A stretch of 17,727 nucleotides of DNA from JACQAI01 sp035507915 (lineage in GTDB: Bacteria > Pseudomonadota > Alphaproteobacteria > Elsterales > Elsteraceae): the NCBI GenBank assembly GCA_035507915.1, contig DATJNS010000330.1, positions 1 through 17,727 of the forward strand. Reading direction: 5' to 3'. Numbering within the stretch: the first letter of the stretch is position 1; each line of letters opens with the position of its first letter. A program made the position numbers and the translations under genes. Shown one piece after another: positions 7,321 through 13,796 of this stretch. The notes under the pieces are model-generated. The model saw nothing but the letters and a program-made list of their open reading frames with translations. It searched no databases and was not told the DNA's origin.

Positions 7321-8541
7321 TCAGGCCGGCTGCTGGAGGACGTCGAGGATCAGGTTCTGGAAGTAATGGACGTTGCTCTCCCAGGTCGCCGAGAACTTGA
7401 CGTCGTCGGCGACCGGCGAGCCGCGCGCGATCTGCTGGCCCTCCCAGATCGCGATGTCCTGGTTGCGAATGCCGTCCTGCGCCTTGGGGTCGCGCGACCG
7501 ACCGATCCGACGATCGATGACCGCCTCGCGCTCGGCCAGGTACGCGGGCGAGGTCGCGGCGTCGCCGACGAAGAAGAAGGCGAGCCGCAGCCGCGTGCGG
7601 TTGGGCGCCAGCGGCTCGACGATCGCGAGATGCAGGTGCTCGGCGTGCAAGGTCGCGATCACGTTGGGGATCAGGTAGCTGGTCGAGGCGTGCACGCTCG
7701 GCAGCGCGCCGTCCCTGGTCGGAATGAAGGGCATGCCGGCGACCGGGGTCATGTTCTTGGCCGGCGCGCCGACGCGCCGCAAGGTCAGGAGCGTGCCGTC
7801 GGCGAGCGAGCGGTACTTCGGCTGGCGCGTCTCGAAATCGAGATCCTCGCTGATGCGCGGGAAGAAGTTCGCGTGCACCCAGGTGTGATGGTAGATCTCC
7901 CAGTTGTCGCCGACGGTCTTCCAGTTGGCGGCGAACTCCCACTCGAACACGCTGCCGAATCGCAATGCGTCGAAATCGAGGTTGCCGACGACGTGCTGCT
8001 CGAACGGCGCCAGGCTCGCCTCGAGCGGCGGCGCGGCGCCGTCGAGATTGACGAAGATCAGCGGCTCGCGCACGCCGACCCGCACCGGCATCAGGCCGTT
8101 CTCCGCCCAGACGATCGGCGAGTCCTTGGCCGCCTTGGTGCCGTCGAAATAGGGTGTCGCGCGCAGCACGCCGCCGAGCGTCCAGGCCCAGGCGTGGTAG
8201 GGGCACGAGAACTGGTTGAGGCCCTTGGCCGGCGCGGTCAGCACGAGCGCCGCGCGGTGCCGGCAGACGTTGTGGAACGCCTTGATGGTGCCGTCGCGAT
8301 CGCGCGCCAGGATGATGGGCACGCCGGCGATCGTGACCGGCCGCGCGTCGCCGACGTCGGGCAGGTCGGCGGTGAAGGCCGCCGCGACCCACAGCTTGGG
8401 GAACAGCGCGCGGCGCTCGAGCGTGTAGAAATCCTCCGATGTGTAGGCGGCGGCGGGCAACCCGCGCGCGCTCTCGATCGGGCGGCGCACCGCCGCGATC
8501 GCGTCATGACCCAGCAGCTCTTCCGCGCTCGATATCGCCAT
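7321..8541 (-). CDS. Rieske non-heme iron ring-hydroxylating-type oxygenase, alpha subunit
   Basis: The 406-residue product has the Rieske 2Fe-2S domain first (Cys93-x-His95 in NVCRHR and Cys113-x-x-His116 in SCPYHAW), then the catalytic domain. The mononuclear iron site is NWEIYHHTWVH: His218 and His223 are likely ligands, with Asp362 (NQDIAIWEGQQ) as third. Glu215 takes the place of the Asp205 that bridges subunits in naphthalene dioxygenase. Reactions in the family include aromatic dihydroxylation and O- or N-demethylation; the substrate is unknown. No reductase, ferredoxin or beta subunit is nearby, so it must borrow electron partners. The ATG at 8541 is preceded by GGGAGG (complement of 8547-8552) at 5-base spacing; the longer frame to 8625 has no comparable site. 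It is translated just before the binding protein. Confidence 0.92.
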   Translation of the reverse strand: MAISSAEELLGHDAIAAVRRPIESARGLPAAAYTSEDFYTLERRALFPKLWVAAAFTADLPDVGDARPVTIAGVPIILARDRDGTIKAFHNVCRHRAALVLTAPAKGLNQFSCPYHAWAWTLGGVLRATPYFDGTKAAKDSPIVWAENGLMPVRVGVREPLIFVNLDGAAPPLEASLAPFEQHVVGNLDFDALRFGSVFEWEFAANWKTVGDNWEIYHHTWVHANFFPRISEDLDFETRQPKYRSLADGTLLTLRRVGAPAKNMTPVAGMPFIPTRDGALPSVHASTSYLIPNVIATLHAEHLHLAIVEPLAPNRTRLRLAFFFVGDAATSPAYLAEREAVIDRRIGRSRDPKAQDGIRNQDIAIWEGQQIARGSPVADDVKFSATWESNVHYFQNLILDVLQQPA

Positions 8542-8686
8542 GGCGTCCTCCCGGTTCGAAGGCAAGCAACCACCATGCCAGGGCGGGGAGCGCGGCTCGC
8601 GACTCGGCGCGGCGCGGGGGCGCACAATCGACGGCGGTGATCGGGCGGTCGATCGACACGCGCGCGTCGCTGTCGACGGGCCGATT

Positions 8687-8839
8687 TCAGGGCTGGCGCT
8701 TGAAGAACTGGATGGCGCGCTCGTGCCGCTCGGCGGCCGCGCGGGTCTTGAACGTGCCGAGGTTGCGACGCTTGCCGGTCTTGGGGTTGAGCTTGCGCGA
8801 ATACAGACGATAGCCGCCGGACTTCAGTTTGCGGATCAT
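8687..8839 (-). CDS. 50-aa conserved-looking basic small protein, function unknown
   Basis: Reading the minus strand from the ATG at 8839 gives a 50-residue protein: it opens MIRKLKSGGYRLYSRKLNPK and continues with TGKRRNLGTF, then KTRAAAERHERAIQFFKR. It is strongly basic, with a pattern that suggests a short beta hairpin (GGYRLYS, LNPKTGKRRNLGTF) and a C-terminal helix. Such a hairpin-helix fold recalls the small DNA-binding arm domain of tyrosine integrases and AP2-like domains, but this is only a resemblance. I recall near-identical short proteins in other alphaproteobacteria as hypotheticals. The gene lies 30 bases after the 169-aa protein gene on the same strand. No clear ribosome site is visible. 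Confidence 0.7.
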   Translation of the reverse strand: MIRKLKSGGYRLYSRKLNPKTGKRRNLGTFKTRAAAERHERAIQFFKRQP

Positions 8840-8869
8840 CGTGTCACGCGCCGCGGCTCGGATGCCGCG

Positions 8870-9379
8870 TCAGATCGTGCGGGTGTCATAGGCCCAGTGT
8901 AGCAGCGCCTGACGCTGGCGGCGCCGGCAGCCGAGGTCGCCGGGCTCGCAATTGCGCCGGATCTGGCTGAGATGGCGGCGCATCGCCTTCCAGCGCCGGA
9001 TCTGCCGGCGATCCTCCTCGGGCACGCGCCGGCCCATGTAGTAGCGGCAGTACCATTGGAACCAGCCGCGCGGATCGTCGGGCCAGATCCAGCCCTTGGC
9101 ACGCCATACCGACAGCGGTTGGCTGGCGTCGACGCCGAAATAGTTGAGCGACGGATCGCGGCCCGTGCGCGCGAGCTTGGCGCCGGTGAACCAGTCGCGC
9201 GGGAACTCCTTCATCGTGTCGTTCATGTAGCGCCCGGCGAACACGCCGAGACCCAGCATCTGCTTCGGTGTCAGGTCGGGTGTGAACGCGGGATCGAAAT
9301 CGGCGCCGCGCGGCGCCGTCAGCCGGTAGCGATAGCCGCGCTGCATCTTGTCGTTGACCACGATCGTCCGAACCCGCAT
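8870..9379 (-). CDS. conserved protein of unknown function, Trp/Tyr/Arg-rich (169 aa)
   Basis: The protein has strongly conserved-looking segments: YMNDTMKEFPRDWF, FGVDASQPLSVW, KGWIWPDDPRGWFQWYCRYYMGRR, and RNCEPGDLGCRRRQRQALLHWAYDTR. I recall the same segments in uncharacterised proteins of many bacteria and of some algae, plants and fungi, with no assigned function. It has no signal peptide or membrane helix. Three Cys residues (one in WYCRYY, two in CEPGDLGC) and many aromatic and Arg residues could bind a metal, nucleic acid or cofactor, but nothing decides. The ATG at 9379 has GGAGGA (complement of 9388-9393) 8 bases upstream. It sits between the 2OG dioxygenase gene (56 bases upstream) and the 50-aa gene (30 bases downstream), all on the minus strand. 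Confidence 0.85.
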   Translation of the reverse strand: MRVRTIVVNDKMQRGYRYRLTAPRGADFDPAFTPDLTPKQMLGLGVFAGRYMNDTMKEFPRDWFTGAKLARTGRDPSLNYFGVDASQPLSVWRAKGWIWPDDPRGWFQWYCRYYMGRRVPEEDRRQIRRWKAMRRHLSQIRRNCEPGDLGCRRRQRQALLHWAYDTRTI

Positions 9380-9435
9380 GGGCGCAATCCTCCGGCGTCG
9401 CGCCTCATACGCGCGCGGCCGGCGGTCGGATCACC

Positions 9436-10185
9436 TCATTCGCGCCGGAACGTGACGACCAGCACGTCGCGATAGGCCGGCTGGGCGGGATCGATCGGCT
9501 CGACCGGCGTGACGCCGTGATAGACCTCGGCGTCGTTGACCAGCGCGGCATCGAGCGGGTCGGTCAACGTGAAGCTGCCGAGCAGGCGGCGGTCGCGCGC
9601 GTGGATCGTCGTGGTGCCCTGCGCGATGTTGCGCCGTCGGATCAACAGCACGAGCACGTAGTCGACGCCGTCGCGGTGCAGACCTTCGGGCGTCGGCTGA
9701 CCGGGCATGTCGGGGCGCGCCTCGATGCGGAACTGGTGCGTCTCGATGTGCCAGCGCGCGACGTCAGGCGCCAGCCGCCCGAAGACCGCCCGCGAGAAGC
9801 CGAGGATGGTCGCCATGCTGGCGGCGTCGCCGGCCGGTGCGACCGGCTCGAACCAGCGCTCGACGCCGCCGTTCAGCGGGTTGTAGTCGAGCGTCTGGAA
9901 ATGCGGCGCGTGCGGCTTGCGCACGATCGGCTGGCCGGCGCGCGCGCCGTAGAGCGCGAAGCGGCGCCGGCGGTAGCGGCCGCCGTCGGCCATGTACTGG
10001 TCGAGCCGGAGGTCGTCCCAGCTCGCCGCGAAGCTCTCCCAGTCGGCCAGCGAGCCCGTCCGCTCGAGCAGCGCCCGCATCTGGGCGCCGTGCACGAACG
10101 CGTAGCCGGCCCGCCCGATCTCGGTCGACAGCGCCGGGTCGGCGTCGCCGCGCGGCGGCAGGTGGGGCGCGGGCATGTCGTTCAT
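9436..10185 (-). CDS. 2-oxoglutarate/Fe(II) dioxygenase, BsmA/IDO-like family
   Basis: The 249-residue product matches the 2OG-Fe_Oxy_2 (BsmA) family. The iron triad is visible as His170-x-Asp172 in GLHRDGVDY and His223 in VYHGVTPV; Arg239 in YRDVLVVTF is placed to bind the 2-oxoglutarate carboxylate. The N-terminal half has FQTLDYNPLNGGVERWFEPV, also typical. Characterised relatives hydroxylate free L-isoleucine and other aliphatic amino acids or oxidise sulfur in methionine, so an amino-acid substrate is likely but not shown. The ATG at 10185 begins MNDMPAPH; an ATG at 10176 is a possible alternative, and neither has a good ribosome site. The frame continues further upstream but there the sequence is not protein-like. 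It is divergent from the CNNM-type gene. Confidence 0.88.
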   Translation of the reverse strand: MNDMPAPHLPPRGDADPALSTEIGRAGYAFVHGAQMRALLERTGSLADWESFAASWDDLRLDQYMADGGRYRRRRFALYGARAGQPIVRKPHAPHFQTLDYNPLNGGVERWFEPVAPAGDAASMATILGFSRAVFGRLAPDVARWHIETHQFRIEARPDMPGQPTPEGLHRDGVDYVLVLLIRRRNIAQGTTTIHARDRRLLGSFTLTDPLDAALVNDAEVYHGVTPVEPIDPAQPAYRDVLVVTFRRE

Positions 10186-10298
10186 GAGGCGGGGCGCCGG
10201 GTTCGCCGATTTGTCATATCCACAAGGTGGGCCGCCCGGGCGTCGATGTCGAGGCCCGACGCGGCCCGAGCGCGGGAATCCCGCTGGGCGTCCGCGGT

Positions 10299-10326
10299 TT
10301 GACGCGGCGCAGCATGGCCCTAGAAT
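10299..10326 (+). promoter_or_regulatory. sigma-70-like promoter for the CNNM/CorC-type gene
   Basis: TTGACG at 10299-10304 and TAGAAT at 10321-10326 are separated by 16 bases; each hexamer matches 5 of 6 consensus bases (TTGACA, TATAAT). Transcription would start near 10333, ahead of both possible start codons (10370 and 10415). It is the best promoter match I see in this GC-rich window. Confidence 0.6.
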
Positions 10327-10414
10327 GGCCGCGTCGTGCCGGTCCCGCGGGGATGCCGGGCAACGGCGCATGTCGCGGCGAGTGCCGCACCGCGAGGGCC
10401 TGGTCGCCGCACCG

Positions 10415-11719
10415 ATGGTTCTCAACCTCGTCATCCTCCTGTTCCTGATCCTGCTCAACGGCGTGCTGTCGATGGCGGAGATCGCCACCGTCTCGTCGCG
10501 CCCCTCGCGCCTGCGCGAGCGCGCCGAGCACGGCGACCGCGGCGCCAAGCAGGTGCTCGAGCTGACCGCGGACCCGGCGCGCTTCCTGTCGACGGTGCAG
10601 ATCGGCATCACGCTGATCGCGATCCTGACCGGCACGTTCGGCGGCACCACCTTGGGCGACGATGCGACGCGCGCGCTGCGCACGGTGCCGAAGCTGGCGC
10701 CCTACGCCGACCTGCTCGGCGTCGGCGGCGTCGTGGTCGCGATCACCTACTTCACGCTGATCCTGGGCGAGCTCGTGCCGAAGAGCATCGCGCTCACCAA
10801 CCCGGAGCGCCTGGCCTCGGCGCTGGCGCGCCCGATGAGCGTGCTCGCGCGCGTCGCCACGCCGGTCGCGTGGTTCCTGGCCAAATCGACCGATCTGGTC
10901 ATGTACCTCATCCCGTTGCGGCGCGACGCGCGCGCCGCGGTGACCGACGCCGAGGTCAAGTACCTGATGCGCGAGGGCGCGCGCACCGGGCATTTCGAGC
11001 AGGCCGAGCGCGACATCGTCGAGATGGCGCTGCGGCTGGGCGACCGGCGCGTCAGCGCGCTGATGAGCCCGCGCACCCGCATGGAGTATCTCGACCTCGA
11101 CGATGCGCCGGCGGAGAACCGACGCAAGGTGCTGGAAAGCCACTTCTCGCGCTTCCCCGTGATCCAGGGCGGCTTCGAGCGCGTGATCGGCATCGTCCAG
11201 ACCAAGGATCTCCTGGCTGCGCTGCTCAAGGGCCAGCCGTTGGATCTGCGCGCCGCGGTGCGGCCGCCGGTCTTCATTCCCGAAACCGCGCCGGCGCTGA
11301 AGGTGCTCGAGCTGTTCAAGGGCACGGGCACGCCGATCGCGCTCATCGTCGACGAGTACGGCGACCTGCAGGGCCTCGTGACCTTGACGGACCTCCTGGA
11401 GGCGCTGGTCGGCGACATCGCGGCGCCCGGCGACTCCGACCAGCCCGCCTCGGTGCGGCGCGCCGACGGCAGCTGGTTGATCGACGGCATGACGCCGTTC
11501 GACGAGGTCGCCGATCTGATCGGCATGCCGCGCATGCCCGACGAGGAAGCCGTCTACTACACGACGCTGGGCGGCTTCATGATGACGCAGCTGAAGCGCA
11601 TCCCGTCGCCGTCCGACGCCGTCATGGTCGACGGCTACAAGTTCGAGGTCATGGACATGGACGGCCGCCGCGTCGACAAGGTCCTGATCGTTCCGCCCGA
11701 GACCGCGCCGGTGGCGTGA
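10415..11719 (+). CDS. CNNM/CorC-HlyC-type membrane protein (hemolysin family)
   Basis: This 434-residue protein has three parts in the usual order. The DUF21/CNNM membrane domain (about residues 1-195) opens MVLNLVILLFLILLNGVLSMAEIA and contains GELVPKSIAL. A CBS pair follows (about 210-335) with LMSPRTRMEYLD, HFSRFPVIQG, GIVQTKDLL and LIVDEYGDLQGLVTLTDLLE. The last part is a CorC_HlyC domain (about 342-432) with YYTTLGGFMM and FEVMDMDGRRVDKVLI. Relatives take part in Mg2+ or other divalent cation export or homeostasis; 'hemolysin' is a historical label. I chose the ATG at 10415 because it gives the typical family N-terminus; the in-frame ATG at 10370 adds 15 residues and cannot be excluded, since neither has a clear ribosome site. 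A promoter lies at 10299-10326. Its 3' end overlaps the EamA gene by 71 bases. Confidence 0.92.
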   Translation: MVLNLVILLFLILLNGVLSMAEIATVSSRPSRLRERAEHGDRGAKQVLELTADPARFLSTVQIGITLIAILTGTFGGTTLGDDATRALRTVPKLAPYADLLGVGGVVVAITYFTLILGELVPKSIALTNPERLASALARPMSVLARVATPVAWFLAKSTDLVMYLIPLRRDARAAVTDAEVKYLMREGARTGHFEQAERDIVEMALRLGDRRVSALMSPRTRMEYLDLDDAPAENRRKVLESHFSRFPVIQGGFERVIGIVQTKDLLAALLKGQPLDLRAAVRPPVFIPETAPALKVLELFKGTGTPIALIVDEYGDLQGLVTLTDLLEALVGDIAAPGDSDQPASVRRADGSWLIDGMTPFDEVADLIGMPRMPDEEAVYYTTLGGFMMTQLKRIPSPSDAVMVDGYKFEVMDMDGRRVDKVLIVPPETAPVA

Positions 11720-12614
11720 GGTTGCGCGAAGCCAGCGGCGCGCCGCTCGCGAGATAGACGCCGGCGGAGATCAGCGCGATGCCGAGCCAATCGCCCGCGT
11801 CGGGCCACTCGCCGAGCAGCGGGATGGCGAGCAGCGCCGACAGCGCCGGCACCAGCGCGCCGAACGCGGCGGCGCCCGAGGCGCCGAGCAGCGCGATCGC
11901 GCGGCCGTAGAGCACCAGCGACACGATGGTGACGAGCACGCCCTGGAACGCCGCCTGCATCGCGACGTCGGCGAACGGCGCGCGCGCGATGCCAATGCCG
12001 TGACACGCCAGGTAGACGGGCAGGTAGAGGATCAGCGAGCCGGTCGAGACCAGCGCCGTCGCATGCAGCGGCATCAGCTGCGCGCGCCGCACCACGACCG
12101 TGAAGCAGGCGGTCAGGAACGACGCGACGAGAAACAGCGCGTCGCCGAGCGCGCGCATGGCGCTCGCCGTCGAGGCATGCCAGCCGACCATGGCGAGCGC
12201 ACCCGTCAGGATCAGGCCGAGCCCCGCCGCACGTGCGGCGGTGAACCGTTCGCCGAGCAGCCAGGCGGCGAGCAGCGCGACGAACAGCGGCATCGCGCCG
12301 GGATTGAGCGCACCCTGGTCGCGGGCGGGCGCGAACCGCAGGCCGCTCGCTGCCACCAGCACGTAGGGCGCGCCGACGCCCGCGATCAGCACGCCGAGCC
12401 CGCTCCAGCCGAGCCGGTCGCGTGCCAGGCCGTGCCGCGCGACCACCGGCGCGAGCAGCACGCCCGCGATGCCGAAGCGCAGCGCCGCGACGTCCCACGC
12501 ATCGAGGCCGGTCGTCACCGCGAGCCGCGTGAGCGCGCTCCAGCCCGCCCAGATCGCCACCGCGGCGAGGCCGCACAAGGCGCCCTTCAGATAGGTCGAC
12601 CGCGCCGGCTGCAT
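11649..12614 (-). CDS. EamA/DMT family transporter with antisense-overlapping tail
   Basis: The 321-residue product is a drug/metabolite transporter with two EamA repeats and about ten membrane segments. It opens GALCGLAAVAIWAGWSALTRLAV; the first repeat ends near GLGLILTGALAMVG and the second near LLGEWPDAGDWLGIALISAGVYLASG. Such permeases export amino acids, nucleotide-like compounds or drugs; the substrate is unknown. The last 23 residues (Arg/Pro/Cys-rich, ending RGGRPCP) are encoded by the complement of the conserved 3' end of the CNNM-type gene and do not look like family sequence. The ancestral stop was probably lost and the frame ran on. The start ATG at 12614 has no clear ribosome site. 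It follows the COG0523 operon on the same strand after 60 bases. Confidence 0.88.
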   Translation of the reverse strand: MQPARSTYLKGALCGLAAVAIWAGWSALTRLAVTTGLDAWDVAALRFGIAGVLLAPVVARHGLARDRLGWSGLGVLIAGVGAPYVLVAASGLRFAPARDQGALNPGAMPLFVALLAAWLLGERFTAARAAGLGLILTGALAMVGWHASTASAMRALGDALFLVASFLTACFTVVVRRAQLMPLHATALVSTGSLILYLPVYLACHGIGIARAPFADVAMQAAFQGVLVTIVSLVLYGRAIALLGASGAAAFGALVPALSALLAIPLLGEWPDAGDWLGIALISAGVYLASGAPLASRNLTPPARSRAERSGPCRRGGRPCP

Positions 12615-12640
12615 CGCCGGCGCATCGTGCGCCCGCCGTC

Positions 12641-12658
12641 CTGACAGCGTCGTGTCAG
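12641..12658 (-). terminator. small perfect hairpin after the COG0523 operon
   Basis: CTGACA at 12641-12646 and TGTCAG at 12653-12658 form a 6-base perfect stem with a 6-base loop, 16 bases past the stop codon of the last COG0523 gene and upstream of the EamA start. There is no T tract, so it is a weak terminator candidate; it could also be an operator half-site pair for the EamA gene. Confidence 0.25.
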
Positions 12659-12674
12659 CAGCGGCGGCGGCGCG

Positions 12675-13796
12675 TCAGGCGTCCTTGAACGCGTCCGCGG
12701 GCGGCAAGATGGCGGACGACAGACACTTCTTGAGGCTGTCCTCGAGCATCTCGCGCGACATGTCGCGGGTGATCAGCACGATGCGCGAGCGTCGGTCGTC
12801 GCTCGGCCAGTCCGGCAGCTCGGCGGGCGGATGGAACAGGTGCTGGACGCCGTGCACCGCGACCGGCTTGTCGTTGCCCTTGACGTTGATCAGCGCCTTG
12901 AGGCGCAGCAGGTCCTCGCCGCGATAGGCCGCCAGGCTCTGTGCCCACAAGGCGAAGCCGTCCCAGTCGAGCGGCTCATCGATCGTCAGGCACACGGCGT
13001 GGATGCGCTTGTCGTGGCGGTTGACGTCGTGCGGATCCTGCGCCGCCGAGCCGTGCGCGTGATCATGTTCGTGGTCGTGGCCGTGACCATGGTCATGCTC
13101 ATGCGCCTCGTAGGCCTCGGCGTTGAGCCAGCGCTGGGCGTCGAGCGACTTGGTCGCGGGATCGTAAAGGCCGGCGTCGAACAGGCGGTCGACCGTCGCC
13201 TCGCCGCTCGCCGCCGCGAGGATCGGCGCGCCCGGGTTGAGCCGGCGCAGGCGCTCGACCAGCCGCTCGGCGCCGCTGCCCTCGGCGAGATCGGTCTTGG
13301 TCAGCACGATGCGGTCGGCGACCGCGGCCTGCTTGACCGCCTCGACCTGGCGGTCGAGCGTCTGCGAGCCCGTCACCGCGTCGACCGTCGTGATCACGCC
13401 GTCGAGCCGGTAGTGGCTGCCGATCAGCGGATCCTCCATCAGGGTGTGGATGATCGGCGCCGGGTCGGCCAGGCCCGTGGTCTCGAGCACGACGCGCTTG
13501 AACTCGGGCACCTCGCCGCGCACGCGCTTGAGCGCCATCTGGCGCAAGGTTTTGGCGAGGTCGCTCTGGATCGTGCAGCACAGGCAGCCGCTCGCCATCA
13601 CGACCATCTCGGCGTCGACCGACTGGATCAGATGGTGGTCGAGTCCGATCTCGCCGAACTCGTTGATCAGCACCAGCGTATCCTTGAGCGCCGGATCGTT
13701 GATCAGGCGGTTGAGCAGGGTGGTCTTGCCGCTGCCGAGGAAGCCGGTCAGCAGAGCGACCGGGATCGACGTGCTCGCCATGTCGGTGTCGCTCAT
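12675..13796 (-). CDS. COG0523/CobW-type G3E GTPase with His-rich loop (copy A)
   Basis: This 373-residue putative metal chaperone GTPase has Walker A GFLGSGKTT (18-26), the metal motif Cys71-Leu-Cys73-Cys74 in SGCLCCT, the switch motif LETTGLADP (104-112) and the guanine motif TKTD (166-169; usually NKxD, here Thr for Asn). A metal-binding loop at 232-248 has nine His alternating with Glu, Asp and Gly. A CobW_C domain fills about residues 265-373, with LIRLKALINVKGNDKPV-like sequence. Relatives insert or deliver zinc, cobalt or iron to target proteins. The start ATG at 13796 is fixed by GGAGGG (complement of 13806-13811) at 9 bases. It overlaps the stop of the WD40 gene as ATGA, so translation is coupled. 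Confidence 0.93.
   Translation of the reverse strand: MSDTDMASTSIPVALLTGFLGSGKTTLLNRLINDPALKDTLVLINEFGEIGLDHHLIQSVDAEMVVMASGCLCCTIQSDLAKTLRQMALKRVRGEVPEFKRVVLETTGLADPAPIIHTLMEDPLIGSHYRLDGVITTVDAVTGSQTLDRQVEAVKQAAVADRIVLTKTDLAEGSGAERLVERLRRLNPGAPILAAASGEATVDRLFDAGLYDPATKSLDAQRWLNAEAYEAHEHDHGHGHDHEHDHAHGSAAQDPHDVNRHDKRIHAVCLTIDEPLDWDGFALWAQSLAAYRGEDLLRLKALINVKGNDKPVAVHGVQHLFHPPAELPDWPSDDRRSRIVLITRDMSREMLEDSLKKCLSSAILPPADAFKDA

Noticed and set aside
8648..8657. Perfect 10-base palindrome GTCGATCGAC
   Set aside because: CGATCG-centred palindromes are frequent in this composition and it has no further symmetry or context.
8542..8686. 145-base gap upstream of the Rieske gene examined for a promoter or small gene
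   Set aside because: Only the ribosome site at its edge is convincing; no promoter hexamer pair or coding frame stands out.
10186..10683. N-terminal extension of the 2OG dioxygenase
   Set aside because: Not protein-like, crosses the divergent promoter region and overlaps the start of the CNNM-type gene.
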